A DNA stretch of 64,000 nucleotides from Patella vulgata (lineage: Eukaryota > Mollusca > Gastropoda > Patellidae). The DNA lies in contig NC_065884.2 in assembly GCF_932274485.2 (NCBI RefSeq), positions 70,392,046 to 70,456,045 on the forward strand. Direction: 5' to 3'. Made by a program: the position numbers and the translations under genes. Shown piece after piece: positions 10,460 through 21,726 of this stretch (position 1 is the stretch's first letter; each line of letters opens with the position of its first letter). The notes under the pieces were generated by a model, which saw only the letters and a list, made by a program, of their open reading frames with translations, was not told where the DNA came from and made no database searches.

Positions 10460-10945
10460 AAATTTGATAAGGGTTACCTTCAACGGTGGTATAACTCTGG
10501 TACGGAATGTTGCGGAACGCTAAATATCACTCACAATGCTGGCCCCAAAATCCCCCCAAAAATCCGTTCAAAACTATAGCCTCCATCAAGTTCACAAGGG
10601 GGAGAATATCGATAGGGTTCATCCTCTCATGACTTTTAACAAAGTATAAGTGAATTCGGCAACAACTGTAGCCCCTGTAGCCCCTATAGGGTTCATCAAC
10701 TCATGACCCAAATGTATCCCATCAGATTTGAAAAGAGTCCGTCCAAAACTTTAACCTCTAATTGCAATCAAAAGATTTACGGCTAAGGGGGGTGGGTGGG
10801 GGGTAAACCTGGAAGGGAAGGTAGCGGAACGCTAACTATTGATAGCGATCGTCCTCGCACGACTACAATGTTTCACACCAAATATAAAACAGATCATCAA
10901 AAAGTGTAGCCTCTATCGCGTTCACAAGCCAATAATGGATGACTA
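10460..10945. repeat. Degenerate tandem array, unit about 140 bp
   Basis: Three or more diverged units share AAAACTATAGCCTC, a run like TCATCAACTCATGACC and CGGAACGCTAA. The wording is that of the array at 40900-41700, so this is one dispersed family of tandem units. Confidence 0.55.
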
Positions 10946-11619
10946 CGTTTGGGACTGTGATCGTATAAAAATGGATATTTTCAAAAGACATAGAACTATT
11001 TCATTTTTTTAATATTATAATTTAATTTTGTTATCCGCTATAAATGTTCAGTATTGATATATAAGATCAAAAGTAACTCAATATTTCGTTTCTAAATTTT
11101 GCCATTTCCGAGAAATATCCAATTTCGATTTCTATCCAATGTGCACCATTAGATACCTTTGGCGAATTACCATTATACGAAGCCAATTGTAACTATTCGT
11201 TGACAAAAATGTTTTTTTTTTTTCAGATGAGCTAGTTTTGTTATTTGTTCCAGGGTTTAGCCCAAATGAATACAGGATTTTCAAAATATAAACGAAGTGA
11301 TTTTTTTTAAACAAAACTACATTTTTAAGCTTCGGTACCGTTATTGCGACAACACAGATATATCAAAATAATGCCTTACCTTGTCCATTGCCGATAAAAA
11401 GCCAATCCCCCCCCCCCCGCGTCTGTTTAGTGTTGTCCCAAAATTTAGTAGGTCTTGATTGCAGGTTCAATGGTGTCAATTACTGGTATGAAAAGATACG
11501 CAAATTTAAGATCACTGGTGAAACCCTTAACACTGCATCGCAGTTCCAGTTGACATCATTATTACTAAGTGAACGCATTGTCAACCATATCAATGTGCAA
11601 GTATATTGACGTCGCACCT
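10946..11619. other. AT-rich stretch, nothing recognised
   Basis: T- and A-rich sequence with a poly-C tract near 11408. The small open frames have no recognisable motif. Confidence 0.4.
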
Positions 11620-12800
11620 GTCTGAATGTATGTGTGTGTGCGTCGCTTACAGGGCGCAATTTTTAATGGATTGTCTTGAAATACTTATTCCTGCGTACTT
11701 ACTCCTTCTACCTTACAGATGATGATCCCTATTGTTTTTGGTGCATGCTTGACACTCATGGCCAGAGCCACGCCCTTTTTTTATATCCGTCTGTTTGTCG
11801 TCTACAGGCCACAATTCTTAATGGGTTGTCTTGAAAGTTTGCATACCTATTCCTCATACCCTAAGAATGACCCCTATTCTTCTTGGTGACCCTGAGCCAT
11901 ACCCATTTTTTTGTGTGTGTGTCTGTGTGTTGCCTACAGGCCACAATTCTTAATGGATGGATCGCCTTAGAAATTGGCATATTGATTTTGGTGCATGTCC
12001 CTACACGCAGGGAACGAGTCATGCCCAGTTTGTGTGTTTAGCGCCTGAAAGCGGAGCCACACCCACTCTTTGTTAATATTTTGTCTGTAAATGATCTACA
12101 GGATGCAATTATTAACAGATTTGGATCCAATTCGGCATGATCCATCATAGGGTTGCACCTATTTATACTGGTTCATGTCCAACGCCCAATTTTTGTTCAC
12201 AGACAGGAATTCCGAATGAATCATCTTGGAACTTGGCATATTCAATCCTTATACCGTAAGGATAGCAACTATTTATTTTTATGCATGCCCCGATCCCCTG
12301 CGGCAGTGTCACACACACTTTTTTGTTATCTTTGTGTCTGTAAATACTCTACAGGATGCAACAATAAAGAGATTTTGTTCAAATCGAGCATATCAGTCAT
12401 TTCAATAACAGGATTGTACCTAAGTATATTGTTCCATCGTCGACCCGCACTAGTTCGCGGCTTTAAGAAATACTATAAATATGGGTATCAATAAACCTAA
12501 CCCTAATAATAGATATCGGTGGACTAATGAACCCTAGCCCTAACCCAACCCTAACCCTAAGCATAGATATCGGTGGACCAATGAACCCGCGGACAAGTGA
12601 GCATTCCCCAGGGCCAGAGCCACGTCTAATTTTTGGTTTATCGTCTACAGACTGCATTTCGTAATGGATCGTCTTGGAATTTTGCATATTTATTCCTTAT
12701 ACTGTAAAGACATGAACTATTTATTTTTGTGCATGCCCCGACCCCCTAGCGGCAGTGCCACACCCATTTTTATTTTGTTAATATTTAGTCAGTTAGTTTG
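11620..12800. repeat. Degenerate tandem array, unit about 140 bp, about 7 units
   Basis: Units repeat in the order TCTACAGG(CC/AT)(A/G)CAATT, TTAATGGATTGTCTTGAAA, TGGCATATT, then GTGCATGCCCCGA and GCCACACCCA. Units start near 11645, 11806, 11935, 12095, 12200, 12345 and 12647. A telomere-like patch interrupts the array. Several units end in AATGGATnGTCTTGGAA, a stretch also typical of other mollusc-type satellite-like repeats. Confidence 0.75.
12494..12562. repeat. Interstitial telomere-like (CCCTAA) patch
   Basis: CCTAACCCTAAT near 12497 and CCCTAACCCAACCCTAACCC at about 12538-12557. The patch sits inside a 52-bp duplicated segment (ATAGATATCGGTGGACTAAT at 12509 and ATAGATATCGGTGGACCAAT at 12563). 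(TTAGGG)n is the usual mollusc telomere unit. The tract is short and impure. Confidence 0.7.
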
Positions 12801-13374
12801 GAAAAACAACGCCTAGCCTTCTTTGCCTCTTGTCATATTTGAGGGGGGGGGGGAATGACATTGATGACAAAATTCTATTTTAAGTTAAGGTTCCCTTTAT
12901 ATCTCAAACTTATATTGAAACATTTATTGAATTTCTCTTTTTAATCAATGTGGTTTTTTTTTTTGGTTTTTTTTAAACAATATTTTTATTCATTAAATCT
13001 GAATTTGGATTGGGGAATGTGGTTGACATTAATTTGTTGTCCAAAGTAGTGGAAGACACGTTATCATATGTTCATTTCCTGTTTTAAATTGATGTTCATA
13101 TCATCCGTTTGAAATTAATTTTATATTGAAAAATAGTGCTATCTTTATACATTTATTTTCACACCTTTGCATTTCGAATAAATATTGACAATGAATCGAA
13201 TTCCCTAATGGATTTCTATAGCACTGCGTTTGCAATACGTAAACCATTTATTTTATGTTAAAACATTTTGTTCTGCTCATTTTCTCATCATTGCATTAAA
13301 GTCGTATAAAAAAGGTGTTCTTGTTGTGCAAGAGGACCGAACAACACATGAACAATCGCGTGGACAAGACACAA
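12801..13374. other. T-rich stretch, nothing recognised
   Basis: Poly-G at about 12842 and poly-T at about 12950-12975. No coding signal. Confidence 0.4.
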
Positions 13375-13560
13375 TTCAAACAATTTTATTTCAACAATTC
13401 GCATGCGTATAAAGGTTTTTAGCAGTGGGAGGAAACCGGAGAAAATACACGAGGATGGACCCTACTCCTTGTCATGTACACGCGGGAGATCGAAACCACG
13501 CCACCTGAATCAACGACAGACCTTATGATACAACGCGCACGCGTTAACCATTCAAACAAT
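13375..13560 (-). mobile_element. SINE-B copy, antisense
   Basis: Reads CAATTTTATTTCAACAATTC, GGAGGAAACCGGAGAAAA, CCCTACTCCTTGTCATGTAC and GAAACCACGCCACCTGA down to the head (GCGCACGCGTTAACCATTC). The TC tail is lost. Confidence 0.75.
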
Positions 13561-13923
13561 AAACAACTAACAATAAACAACACACTTATATAGTAATCAC
13601 GTGATTGGATCCAGGAGTCAGTGTCAATTAAGCTGTCATGGGTCTGTACTCATACAGGCTTCCTTCCAAATGAAAACAAACGAAGAATAAGTGAAACGTT
13701 CCATAAAAAAGGAATATTTCCTAAGTTAGATCCCCCAAAAAGTTAGAGATAAGTTATTTCAGGTTTAAGTAAAAGGCGGGTCGTTCTTGCTAAAATAGTT
13801 CAAAAACAGATAATGCAAAACAAATAATATTGAAAATTTCATTGAAATCACTTTTTCTGAGCCATGTTATCACTGTTAGTAGTAGCAGATGCTGAATGTT
13901 TGCTATTAATGTGTGATCTAGCT

Positions 13924-14380
13924 TTATCACCCAATAATACATTCTACAGTAGATATCGCTTGTGTGATATATTTCATAATCTCCTTAGGAGATATCGCTT
14001 TACATGAATTTGATTGGTCAGTTGAAAAGGAACTACTTTTTTATTTTCAAAGAACAGTTCATTTCTTATTAAAAGTAACTTTTTTTTTTATTAAAAATGA
14101 ACTATTGTTATTCAATTGACCTTGATGGAAACACTGGGTCAATATAAAGGACTTTGCAATGGTTGAATTGCTGTCAAAAAATGATGTATCACTACGCCGT
14201 AATGTTCAGTAGAAGTGAAATCTACAGCAAAGAATTATATTTATCTATTTGTGCATGTAAGAAGGGATTGGGTGATAAATAAAATCTCCTACTCGTCTTT
14301 TTTGATATCAAAAAATATCAACTGGTGTTGATATTTTTTGATATCAAAAAAGACTGGTAGGAGATTCTCTATGTGTACTA
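13924..14380. mobile_element. Foldback repeat (family F1), copy 1
   Basis: About 450 bp, roughly 90 percent alike to 21062-21565. It starts TTTATCACCCAATAATACAT and ends GGAGATTCTCTATG. The last 85 bp form a strong hairpin (CTTTTTTGATATCAAAAAAT mirrored about ACTGGTGTT). An AT-rich unit containing AAAAGTAACTTTTTTT is internal. No protein is encoded, so mobilisation in trans is likely. Confidence 0.75.
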
Positions 14381-14528
14381 TGTATGGCAACGTGAAGTTG
14401 GCTCGTTATTGCAGTAAGTAGAAGTCATCATCCGTAGCTGAGCGTCTATGCTACTCAGTGTACATGTACAGTAACAGGAAATATTACAGAGTAGCGATCT
14501 AGATACTTGGAACATAATAACGGCACAG

Positions 14529-14712
14529 TCATGAAATTCAACAAATTAAATAAACTCTGTCTTTTTTAACAAACATTTATTAGACATGTCTTTATAAACA
14601 CCTTGTTAGTTAATGACGGGACATGTAGAGCTAAACTGACAAGATGTTTAGAAATAAATTTCTAATAAATGTTTGTTTAAAAGACGGGAGTTTAATTTGT
14701 TGAATTTCATGA
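14529..14712. mobile_element. Palindromic MITE, about 184 bp
   Basis: Terminal arms of about 55 bp: TCATGAAATTCAACAAATTA at the left is matched by TAATTTGTTGAATTTCATGA at the right, and the pairing continues through AACAAACATTTATTAG. Imperfect loop. No target duplication was identified. Confidence 0.7.
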
Positions 14713-14789
14713 CATAATAAGAAATCCAGAAAACTACAAGATGCCATCCAAATCAAGATATTTAAACCTGAACTGAATAGAGACGAGGA

Positions 14790-14950
14790 ATTATATCTTC
14801 CAAGGAGTTAGATATCTTAATTAATCTTTGATGTCCATTTTGTAATGTTATTATTGCTCTGTTTATTAGATGGATTCATATCTTAATTAATCCTTAATCT
14901 ATATCTTTGATGTTCATTTTGTAATGTTATTACTGCTCTGTTAGTCACCC
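14790..14950. repeat. Local direct duplication, about 72 bp
   Basis: TGATGTCCATTTTGTAATGT at 14829 and TGATGTTCATTTTGTAATGT at 14908, each followed by TATTATTGCTCTGTT or TATTACTGCTCTGTT. Confidence 0.7.
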
Positions 14951-15041
14951 CTTTGATGGTTTCATTTATTGTTTTTGTTACCCTGTTGTATATAATTTGA
15001 TTTCTTGCTATTATACTGTCAATACTTACTTGAGAACGATA

Positions 15042-15392
15042 AGAGGATCACGTGGCTAAGTGGGTAAGACGCTGGCTCGCTAGCCTCGAGGTCGGGTGTT
15101 CGATCCCTGCATTGGCCGAGAAAGTTCATCCAGATTTTCAGTAATGCAGGACGGAGGGCCTGACAAGGACAGCTGTCTAGTCCTTCGGATGATACGAAAA
15201 ACCGAGGTCCCGTGTATATATTAGAATGCACGTAAAAGATCCCCTGGCAATTGGAATTCGATATAAGAGTAGGCGATAGTGCCGCTGCCCTGGGAAAATT
15301 TCCCTCATAGCACACCATATGGCGTATGCCCGTCTTCATTAGCCCAGTATAGGAGCAGAACAGTAGGACGTTAAAACCCATTTCATTTCATT
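15042..15392 (+). mobile_element. SINE-A copy, near full length
   Basis: Best plus-strand copy of the family. The head has an A-box-like TGGCTAAGTGGGTAAGACGC and a B-box-like GGGTGTTCGATCCC. The body includes AAAAGATCCCCTGGCAATTG, GAGTAGGCGATAGTGCCGC and GGCGTATGCCCGTCTTCATT. It ends GTTAAAACCCATTTC plus two ATTTC units. Confidence 0.9.
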
Positions 15393-15735
15393 TCACCTTG
15401 TTGACACGTAGTGTGAAATAAACCCAGTGATTGTTTTCCATATAAATATGTGTTTTATATCATATGTCCGGTTACTAAATGCCGTATAAGGATTTGCTCA
15501 GCTCGTATGTTAGTAGCAGATCATAAATGTCTGCTACTAATAGGTGTTCTAACTGTTTATTTAATTGCTTGTAAACAGGATAAAGAATCAGAAAACATTA
15601 TATTATGTTTAATTTTGGTGATAACTGAATGAACTCCAAACCCAGAAGGATGACCGAGAGCTCACCACGCGTTAAATTATTCGACCATCCAATCGCCTTA
15701 TATCATCAAACAAAGAATACAACATACAAGCCACT

Positions 15736-16020
15736 ACAAACAAATGTATTCTCAACATGACTATATAAGTTGTGTATACTACCCACATTGACCATTACAC
15801 ACTAATGTATTCTCAACATGACTATATAATTTGCGTATACTACCCATATTGACCGTTACACACTAACGTATTCTCAACATGACTATATAGTTGCGTATAC
15901 TACCCCTAATGACCATTACACACTAATGTATTCTCAACATGACTATATATGTTGCGTATACTACCCATATTGACCATTACACACTAATGTATTCTCAACA
16001 TGACTATATAAGTTGCGATT
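15736..16020. repeat. Minisatellite, unit about 62 bp, about 5 copies
   Basis: Each unit reads AATGTATTCTCAACATGACT, ATATAAGTTGCGTATACTAC, then CATATTGACCATTACACACT. Units differ at few positions, so the array is young. Confidence 0.9.
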
Positions 16021-16239
16021 GGTCGAGTTGTGGAACAGCCTTCTTCTGTTAAACATGTTTTGTATTTCTTGATTGCATTAAATTACTTTTTGCCGAGTTG
16101 TGGCGGTAAGGAGGTGGGTCTGTATTGCACAAAACACCGAATACTTAGTTATTTACATCAATAACTGCCGTTTGTAGCATAGAACAATATGAGTTACATA
16201 TATACAAATCAAATAAAACGTAGTATTGTTTATACCATT

Positions 16240-16750
16240 GAACAATGAGAGGTAAAGATATACACGTTTCAAGTTTTACACAGTTCATTTCTAAAATGTT
16301 TTATAACCCTTACGAATCAAAATGAAAGTAGGGCTAATTGCATATCTCTATAATATGAAACTAGATATTGATATTGACTATTAATAGAAACTATATTAAG
16401 ACGGAAGTATTTAAATAGAAAGATACTCTCACACGACATGTTGTATATAGTCCACCATCATACCTGAGACAAAGGTAAGCATGTAACTACTCCATTGTTT
16501 TTATTCGTTCATTTCCCAAACATCAAGCAGCTGGGTACATCAATTAAACGGCTGGGTACACCGTAGTCTCCGTAAATATACAACAGGTCTAGTGTATGAT
16601 TTTTATTCCGTGTCTTGGCCTGAACTTGAATGAGCTGTACACAAGGTAAGGAAATATTTCTACACTGCAGTTCAATATGGCGACACCTACATCAATGGCC
16701 ATAGTTGATTACATTTTAATAACAACAAACGTCAACACAATTACAGGATA
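16240..16750. repeat. Dispersed duplicated segment D1, copy 1
   Basis: Matches 32500-33010 over its length, including TACACCGTAGTCT, AATGAGCTGTACACAAG, GCAGTTCAATATGGCGAC and ATAACAACAAACGTCAA. The first third also matches 33180-33350 (TTTTACACAGTTCATTTCTA, GAAGTATTTAAATAG). No family was recognised. Confidence 0.75.
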
Positions 16751-16753
16751 AGA

Positions 16754-16754
<1 letters not shown>

Positions 16755-16795
<41 letters not shown>
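16755..16795. repeat. (CT)n microsatellite with poly-C
   Basis: About 18 CT units preceded by eight to nine C. Confidence 0.9.
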
Positions 16796-16796
<1 letters not shown>

Positions 16797-16799
16797 AAC

Positions 16800-17429
16800 T
16801 TGTGTTTTAGCTTGTTTATACATACATACACAACAATACTAAGCAAGTTTGGCTGTGACGAGGTACCCCCTGATGGTTTGTCTTTATTACCTCCCGGTTG
16901 TTTGTCCTTATTGAGATCGTTTCTCATGCGAACACATTACTGCAATATTGTTTAATCCAGGGGAGAAACAAACCTGGGGAATATCTCACAAACCGGAGAC
17001 CTATTAAATACAACATATAAAATATTTGTAACACGGCCTCCCCATATATAACTCTTCATTGTGTGTACAGAGATAATATGAATACTCATTAACGATCAGG
17101 AATCAGAGAAAAATAAACTTTTATAGCATGCTTTATTGTTAAATTCCAATTACCAGTATTTTGAAAGTGATCTAAAACATAGTAAATTGTCTTCATAATT
17201 CTTAGCATAAATCTTGAGCCAGTGTAGTCACTTGGTAATGTTAAGGACCGAGAAGTTACCAGTCTCTCTCCCACGGGACTATAATTGGTAGAACAATAAC
17301 TTTTAACATTTCAACAAACAAATCTGGATAACAGTTACATCCTGTATTTGAGTTTAAGGTTAGAAGAGTACTTAAATCGTCACCTTTGAAGTCATCCACA
17401 TTAGATCTTCCACCTACTTCTATTCTCAA
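16800..17429. other. Stretch without a recognised gene
   Basis: Two short minus-strand open frames (17441-17256 and 17274-17089) overlap and have ordinary composition but no motif I know. They could be part of the LINE remnant that follows or may be chance frames. Confidence 0.35.
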
Positions 17430-17500
17430 AGACGTTTTCATTAGCCCAGTTCGGAGCAGAACGGTAGGACGTTAAACCCCATTTCTTTTCATTTCTATTC
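17430..17500 (+). mobile_element. SINE-A tail fragment
   Basis: Only the last 65 bp of the family: TTTCATTAGCCCAGTTCGGAGC through GTTAAACCCCATTTC. Confidence 0.7.
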
Positions 17501-17549
17501 TCAAAGAATGTGTAGATGAAATTATTTAAGTTATTGTTGATATTATCTT

Positions 17550-17925
17550 CATAGACTACGTTTTAGATTTGACATACAAAATTATACATTTGATCTTTTA
17601 GAAAGTTATTTAGTAGGTAAGAAACCATACATTTTAATAGATGACAAACTATCAAAAGAATCGTTTGCTATTTCGGTGTTCCACAAGGATCGATGTTTGA
17701 TCCGATACTTTTTATACTATATTCATCATATTTTAGTTATACTGTTGGATAATAATAACCTAATATTGTACTTATACTCTGATTGTACTCAGCTATATAG
17801 TTCGTTTAACCTATCTAAAGAACTATTAGAAGTATGTACATGTATTAGTGAATTAAGACTATGTCTATCTAAGAATTGTCTTAAATTTAATGAAGATAAA
17901 ACATAATTTCTTTTATTAGGGCCGT
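17550..17925 (+). mobile_element. LINE reverse-transcriptase fragment (CR1/jockey-like)
   Basis: In broken frames it shows ESYLVGKKPYILIDDKLS, then GVPQGSMFDPILF (normally GVPQGSxLGPxLF), then an eroded Y-A-D-D box (LYSDCTQLYSSF) and CLSKNCLKFNEDKT. These are consecutive blocks of the palm of a CR1/jockey-type reverse transcriptase. Two or more stops and at least one frame change make it a dead remnant. Confidence 0.7.
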
Positions 17926-18635
17926 AATGTACATTCTTTAACACTCCCATTGTTATAAGTGATTGCAATATAGGCGCAATGTTTGGTAACTTTATGAATA
18001 TGGGAACATATATAAAATGTGTTTTATAGAATTCACAATATTGGAAAATGCGAAACTATAATTTTCAAGAGATGCAACAAATGTATACCAAGTGTGTCCA
18101 TAAGAACAATTTCTATAATAGGTTGATATGTGTGCAAAAGTTGCAGAAAGAAAGGTGTCTTGAATTGTTGATGAGATATTCTCCAGAAACAAACCCGGGA
18201 AGAGAGACGTTCGGAGCCCTTTTTAAAATAAAATCTCGATATCTTCAAAATAACTTTAAATCATTATACCATCAAATAAACCGCTGTTCCGCGAACTTCC
18301 TATACGATCATTGTATTGTTCGAAGTACAATTCTGAACAGATTAAAGTATTATTGCCAAAATCAGTCTCTATCAGTTGGAGGTGGCGGTAAGTATACTTA
18401 ACTAACAATCAGAACCCCCCCCCCCCCGGTTTGATTCCGGAAATGGGTATAGAAAAAACATCCGATATTTTCAAGCCTGGTTTATAAAGAGTTGGCAGAG
18501 GCGTCGTGCGTCTAGAAGTTCGGAAAACGGAGATAACTGATCCGTTGGCAGTTCGAATTAAACGACTAGTAACCGAGAGGATGACACGACAAAGTTCTTG
18601 CATTACACATGTAACGCTATAAATTTAATTACAGT
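17926..18635. other. Unrecognised open frame 18048-18401 and flanks
   Basis: A 117-codon plus-strand frame (LICVQKLQKERCLELLMRYS, ETFGALFKIKSRYLQNNFKS) has a plausible protein-like composition, but I know no family for it. It follows a LINE remnant and may be transposon-derived. A poly-C tract lies at 18415-18428. Confidence 0.3.
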
Positions 18636-18639
18636 AGGG

Positions 18640-18915
18640 GAGTTGGATGGCCGAATGGTGAGCACGTGCGTGCTGTATCATAATGCCTGTCATTGAGTCA
18701 ACTGCCGTGGTTTCGAATCCCCGGTGGTACGTGACAAGGAGTAGGGTCGCCTGTCCAGCCTCGTGGGTTTTCTCCGGGCCCTCCGGTTTCCTCCCTCTGC
18801 TAAAGACCCCTCCGCGCAAGCGAATTATTGAAATAAAAATTAAACCATACGTTAGTCCCGAAATGACCTAGTTTTTGTCGCGTGGGCGTCAACCCCATTT
18901 CTCTCTCTCTCTCTA
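18640..18915 (+). mobile_element. SINE-B copy, near full length
   Basis: Head TTGGATGGCCGAATGGTGAG, B-box-like GGTTTCGAATCCCC, then TGTACGTGACAAGGAGTAGG-type sequence, GTGGGTTTTCTCCGGG, CCGGTTTCCTCC, AAGCGAATTATTGAAATAAA, and the (CT)n tail. Confidence 0.9.
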
Positions 18916-19309
18916 ATTACAGTATGTAAGCCTCAGTGGCCTATGTAAAGTGTCGACAGTGCGTTAAAGCTCATTGTATTGAAATATGCACTAGTCACTG
19001 TTAAAATAACGCTTAATGGCCCAATCGATCCTATACACCGAGCACATGGTGTTCTGCATGACTTCATGCAATGTATAAGCCGACTTGTATCGCCACAACA
19101 GACATGCTTCGCTATCGTGACACGACATAAAATGATATACTAAATCTACACCGATAACCAGACTGGGGGCTAATACGAAATGAACACTTTTAGGGGTTTA
19201 TATACACATATATATATATTCACTGATAGGAGTTTGCAATATATGGGCGGGGTTATTTATACTGCTTTCTTATCTATGTATATTTTATTTACAATGCATA
19301 CTATTTATA

Positions 19310-19577
19310 TGTGGGGGGGGGGGTGGATGGCCGAATGGTTAGCACGTGTGCGCTGTATCATACGGCCTGTCATTGAATCAACTGGCGTGGTTCCGAATCC
19401 GCGGTTGTAGGTGACAAGGAGTAGGGTTGCCTGTCCAACCTCGTGGGTTTTCTCGGGTTTTCACCTACTGCTCGCAAGCGAATTATTGAAATAAAATTAA
19501 ACCATATGTTAGTCCCGAAATTACCTAGTTTGTGTCGAGTGGACATTAAACCCCATTTCTCCCTCTCTCTCTCTCTT
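19310..19577 (+). mobile_element. SINE-B copy
   Basis: Poly-G, then TGGATGGCCGAATGGTTAGC and GGTTCCGAATCCGC. The middle is shortened (TTTCTCGGGTTTTCACCTAC), and it ends TTAAACCCCATTTC plus (CT)n. Confidence 0.88.
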
Positions 19578-19984
19578 TTTATATGTGAATGTATTTTGGG
19601 GCTACAGCAAAGTTTCAGCTTCGTCTGTTTTTTAAGTTGTCGAGTGTATCATGTAATTAAGCTCACCTTGCGAATCGAGTTTTGTGAATTTAAGGGCCTT
19701 TTCTTTCAGTTGTATCGTAATATGAAACAGTTATAATAGTTTTTTAATATATATTCTTCTACAAGGAGGTATCTCAAATGATACGTTTTTTATAACACAA
19801 CTTCTTACACAAAGGTGCGGGGATATAAATAGTCCTGCGTATGTTTGAGAGAGGTAAGCGCATAAATAGTCTTTTTTTTATTACCACACGGGAAGCTGAA
19901 CTAAAACGCCTAGGTACATCTACGTCCGACATGTTAGTGTAAGCTTACTCTTCCGGACACCTGTTACCACTATTTGTCGTGTAT

Positions 19985-20600
19985 TTTGTACATAATAATA
20001 ATAATAAATATTAACAATAATAATAAGTCCATTTATATCGCGCTAATTCCACATAAAGTCGTGCTCATAGCGCTACAAAAAACACATAATCACTCTCGCA
20101 AATATTTTTCAAATAAGTATGTTTTCAAACTGGATTTAAAGGAGTCTAATGATGGACTGAATCGAAGATTTTCAGGTAGTGAGTTCCACATATTGGCAGC
20201 AACAACACTAAATGAGCGAGCTCCAAAGGAGCTCAGTTTACATGGTGAACAGTCCATTTGCTGTTTACACTATTTTGCCTAGACCGTTTTTTTTAGGACA
20301 TCGAATTTTGTCTAATAATGGTTTGTATTGTTTAACTTGGTTTCATTTTAATTTTATATCTAGATCTAGGTTGTTTCTTTTTGCAATTTACACCAAGTAA
20401 GGTTGTCTGTACTGTTCGACATTTGTAGATACTAGGAATCTGTTTGCAGATGTTCCAGCTCTTCATTAGTATTTTCAATGGTGTTTTTTCAGGGAATCCG
20501 CTATATTGAAAATAACTAACCGATAAATACTTTCGTGGTCTGATTAATTTACATTGCATATAGTTAGGTCTAGTACACCAGGCTATACAATATGGGTCAA
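19985..20600. repeat. (AAT)n and candidate dispersed repeat
   Basis: An AAT microsatellite (19993-20025) leads into AAGTCCATTTATATCGCGCT and CATAGCGCTACAAAA. This wording resembles non-coding dispersed repeats common in marine invertebrates. Open frames here run through the repeat on both strands and have no domain. Confidence 0.4.
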
Positions 20601-20649
20601 ATTACAATATCAATACATACATCAAACGCACCCCTTCATTAAATATATA

Positions 20650-20945
20650 TAAAATACAGATGTGACGTCGATCCTATGATGTTGGCATACCATTATTTCC
20701 AATAATGTACAGGTAACTTGCCAATCATACATTATCTATACTAGATGAAATATTGGACTCGCGTGACGTATATCATTGAAAAGCACGTGCGGGATAGTGT
20801 CTGTATTTTAAGTTGTTTAATGGTCTCGAGCTAAAGACATTGCTTAATATATTGAAACAAAATTAACACTCGGCTAACGCCTCGTGCAGTATCAATATAT
20901 TACTTAATGTCTAGCTCTCGACCATTAAACCATACATATATACAA
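20650..20945. mobile_element. MITE (family M1), copy 2
   Basis: Same order of blocks as 5855-6138: AAAATACAGATGTGACGTC, ACTTGCCAATCATACATTAT, GTCTGTATTTTAAGTTGTTT, then the TTTAATGGTCTCGAGC / GCTCTCGACCATTAAA hairpin. It is flanked by TATATA on the left and ATATAT on the right. Confidence 0.75.
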
Positions 20946-21061
20946 TTCAACACAGAAGTAATACGCGAACATATCCATCGTACATTTACACAAGCACCTG
21001 AATGGATTAAAACAAAACTCCTTACATCTGCTTTACTATATATACTACCATAACAACAATG

Positions 21062-21565
21062 TTTATCACCAAATAATACATTCTACAGTAGATATCGCTT
21101 GTGTGATAAATTTCATAATCTACTGCGATATCTCCTTATATCGCTTTACATGAATTTGATTGGTCTGTTGAAAATGAACTACTTTTTTTATTTTCAAAGA
21201 ACAGTTCATTTCTTATTAAAAGTAACTTTTTTTATTATTAAAAATGAACTATTGTTATTCAATTGACCTTGATGGAAACACTCGGTCAATATAAAGGACT
21301 TTGCAATGGTTGAATTGCTGTCAAAAAATGATGTATCACTACGCCGTAATGTGAAATCTACAGCAAAGAATTATATTTATCTATTTGTGCATGTAAGAAG
21401 GGATTGGGTGATAAATAAGATCTCCTACTCATCTTTTTTGATATCAAAAAATATCAACACTCGTTGATAAAGTAAAAAAAAAACTCGGCAGAGCCTCGAT
21501 TTTTGTTACTTTATCAACTTGTGTTGATATTTTTTGATATCAAAAAAGACAGGAGATTCTCTATA
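21062..21565. mobile_element. Foldback repeat (family F1), copy 2, with nested hairpin
   Basis: Partner of 13924-14380. The terminal hairpin here carries about 60 bp extra at its tip (about 21460-21520). That insert is itself a hairpin: GTTGATAAAGTAAAAAAAAA pairs with TTTTTGTTACTTTATCAAC around CTCGGCAGAGCCTCG. Confidence 0.75.
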
Positions 21566-21726
21566 TATGAGCCGCCATATAGTTTTGACACATTTCGTCT
21601 ATCATCTCAAAATACTCACTAGTTCTAACATTTCCAGTCGTTTCTATTGTCAATAAATCTTTATTTGATCATTATACAACTGTCAAGGTAATTAAATCGG
21701 CCATTATCACTCTACAATAGCGTCTA

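Noticed and set aside
15042-15110. tRNA gene
   Set aside because: The A- and B-box-like words belong to SINE heads. The sequence between and around them does not fold into a full cloverleaf, and every copy continues into the SINE body.
15019-15381. 120-codon minus-strand open frame, with similar frames at 28287-28562, 45763-46200, 51969-52202 and 58583-58870
   Set aside because: Antisense or sense readings of SINE-A. The recurrence follows the repeat, not selection for protein.
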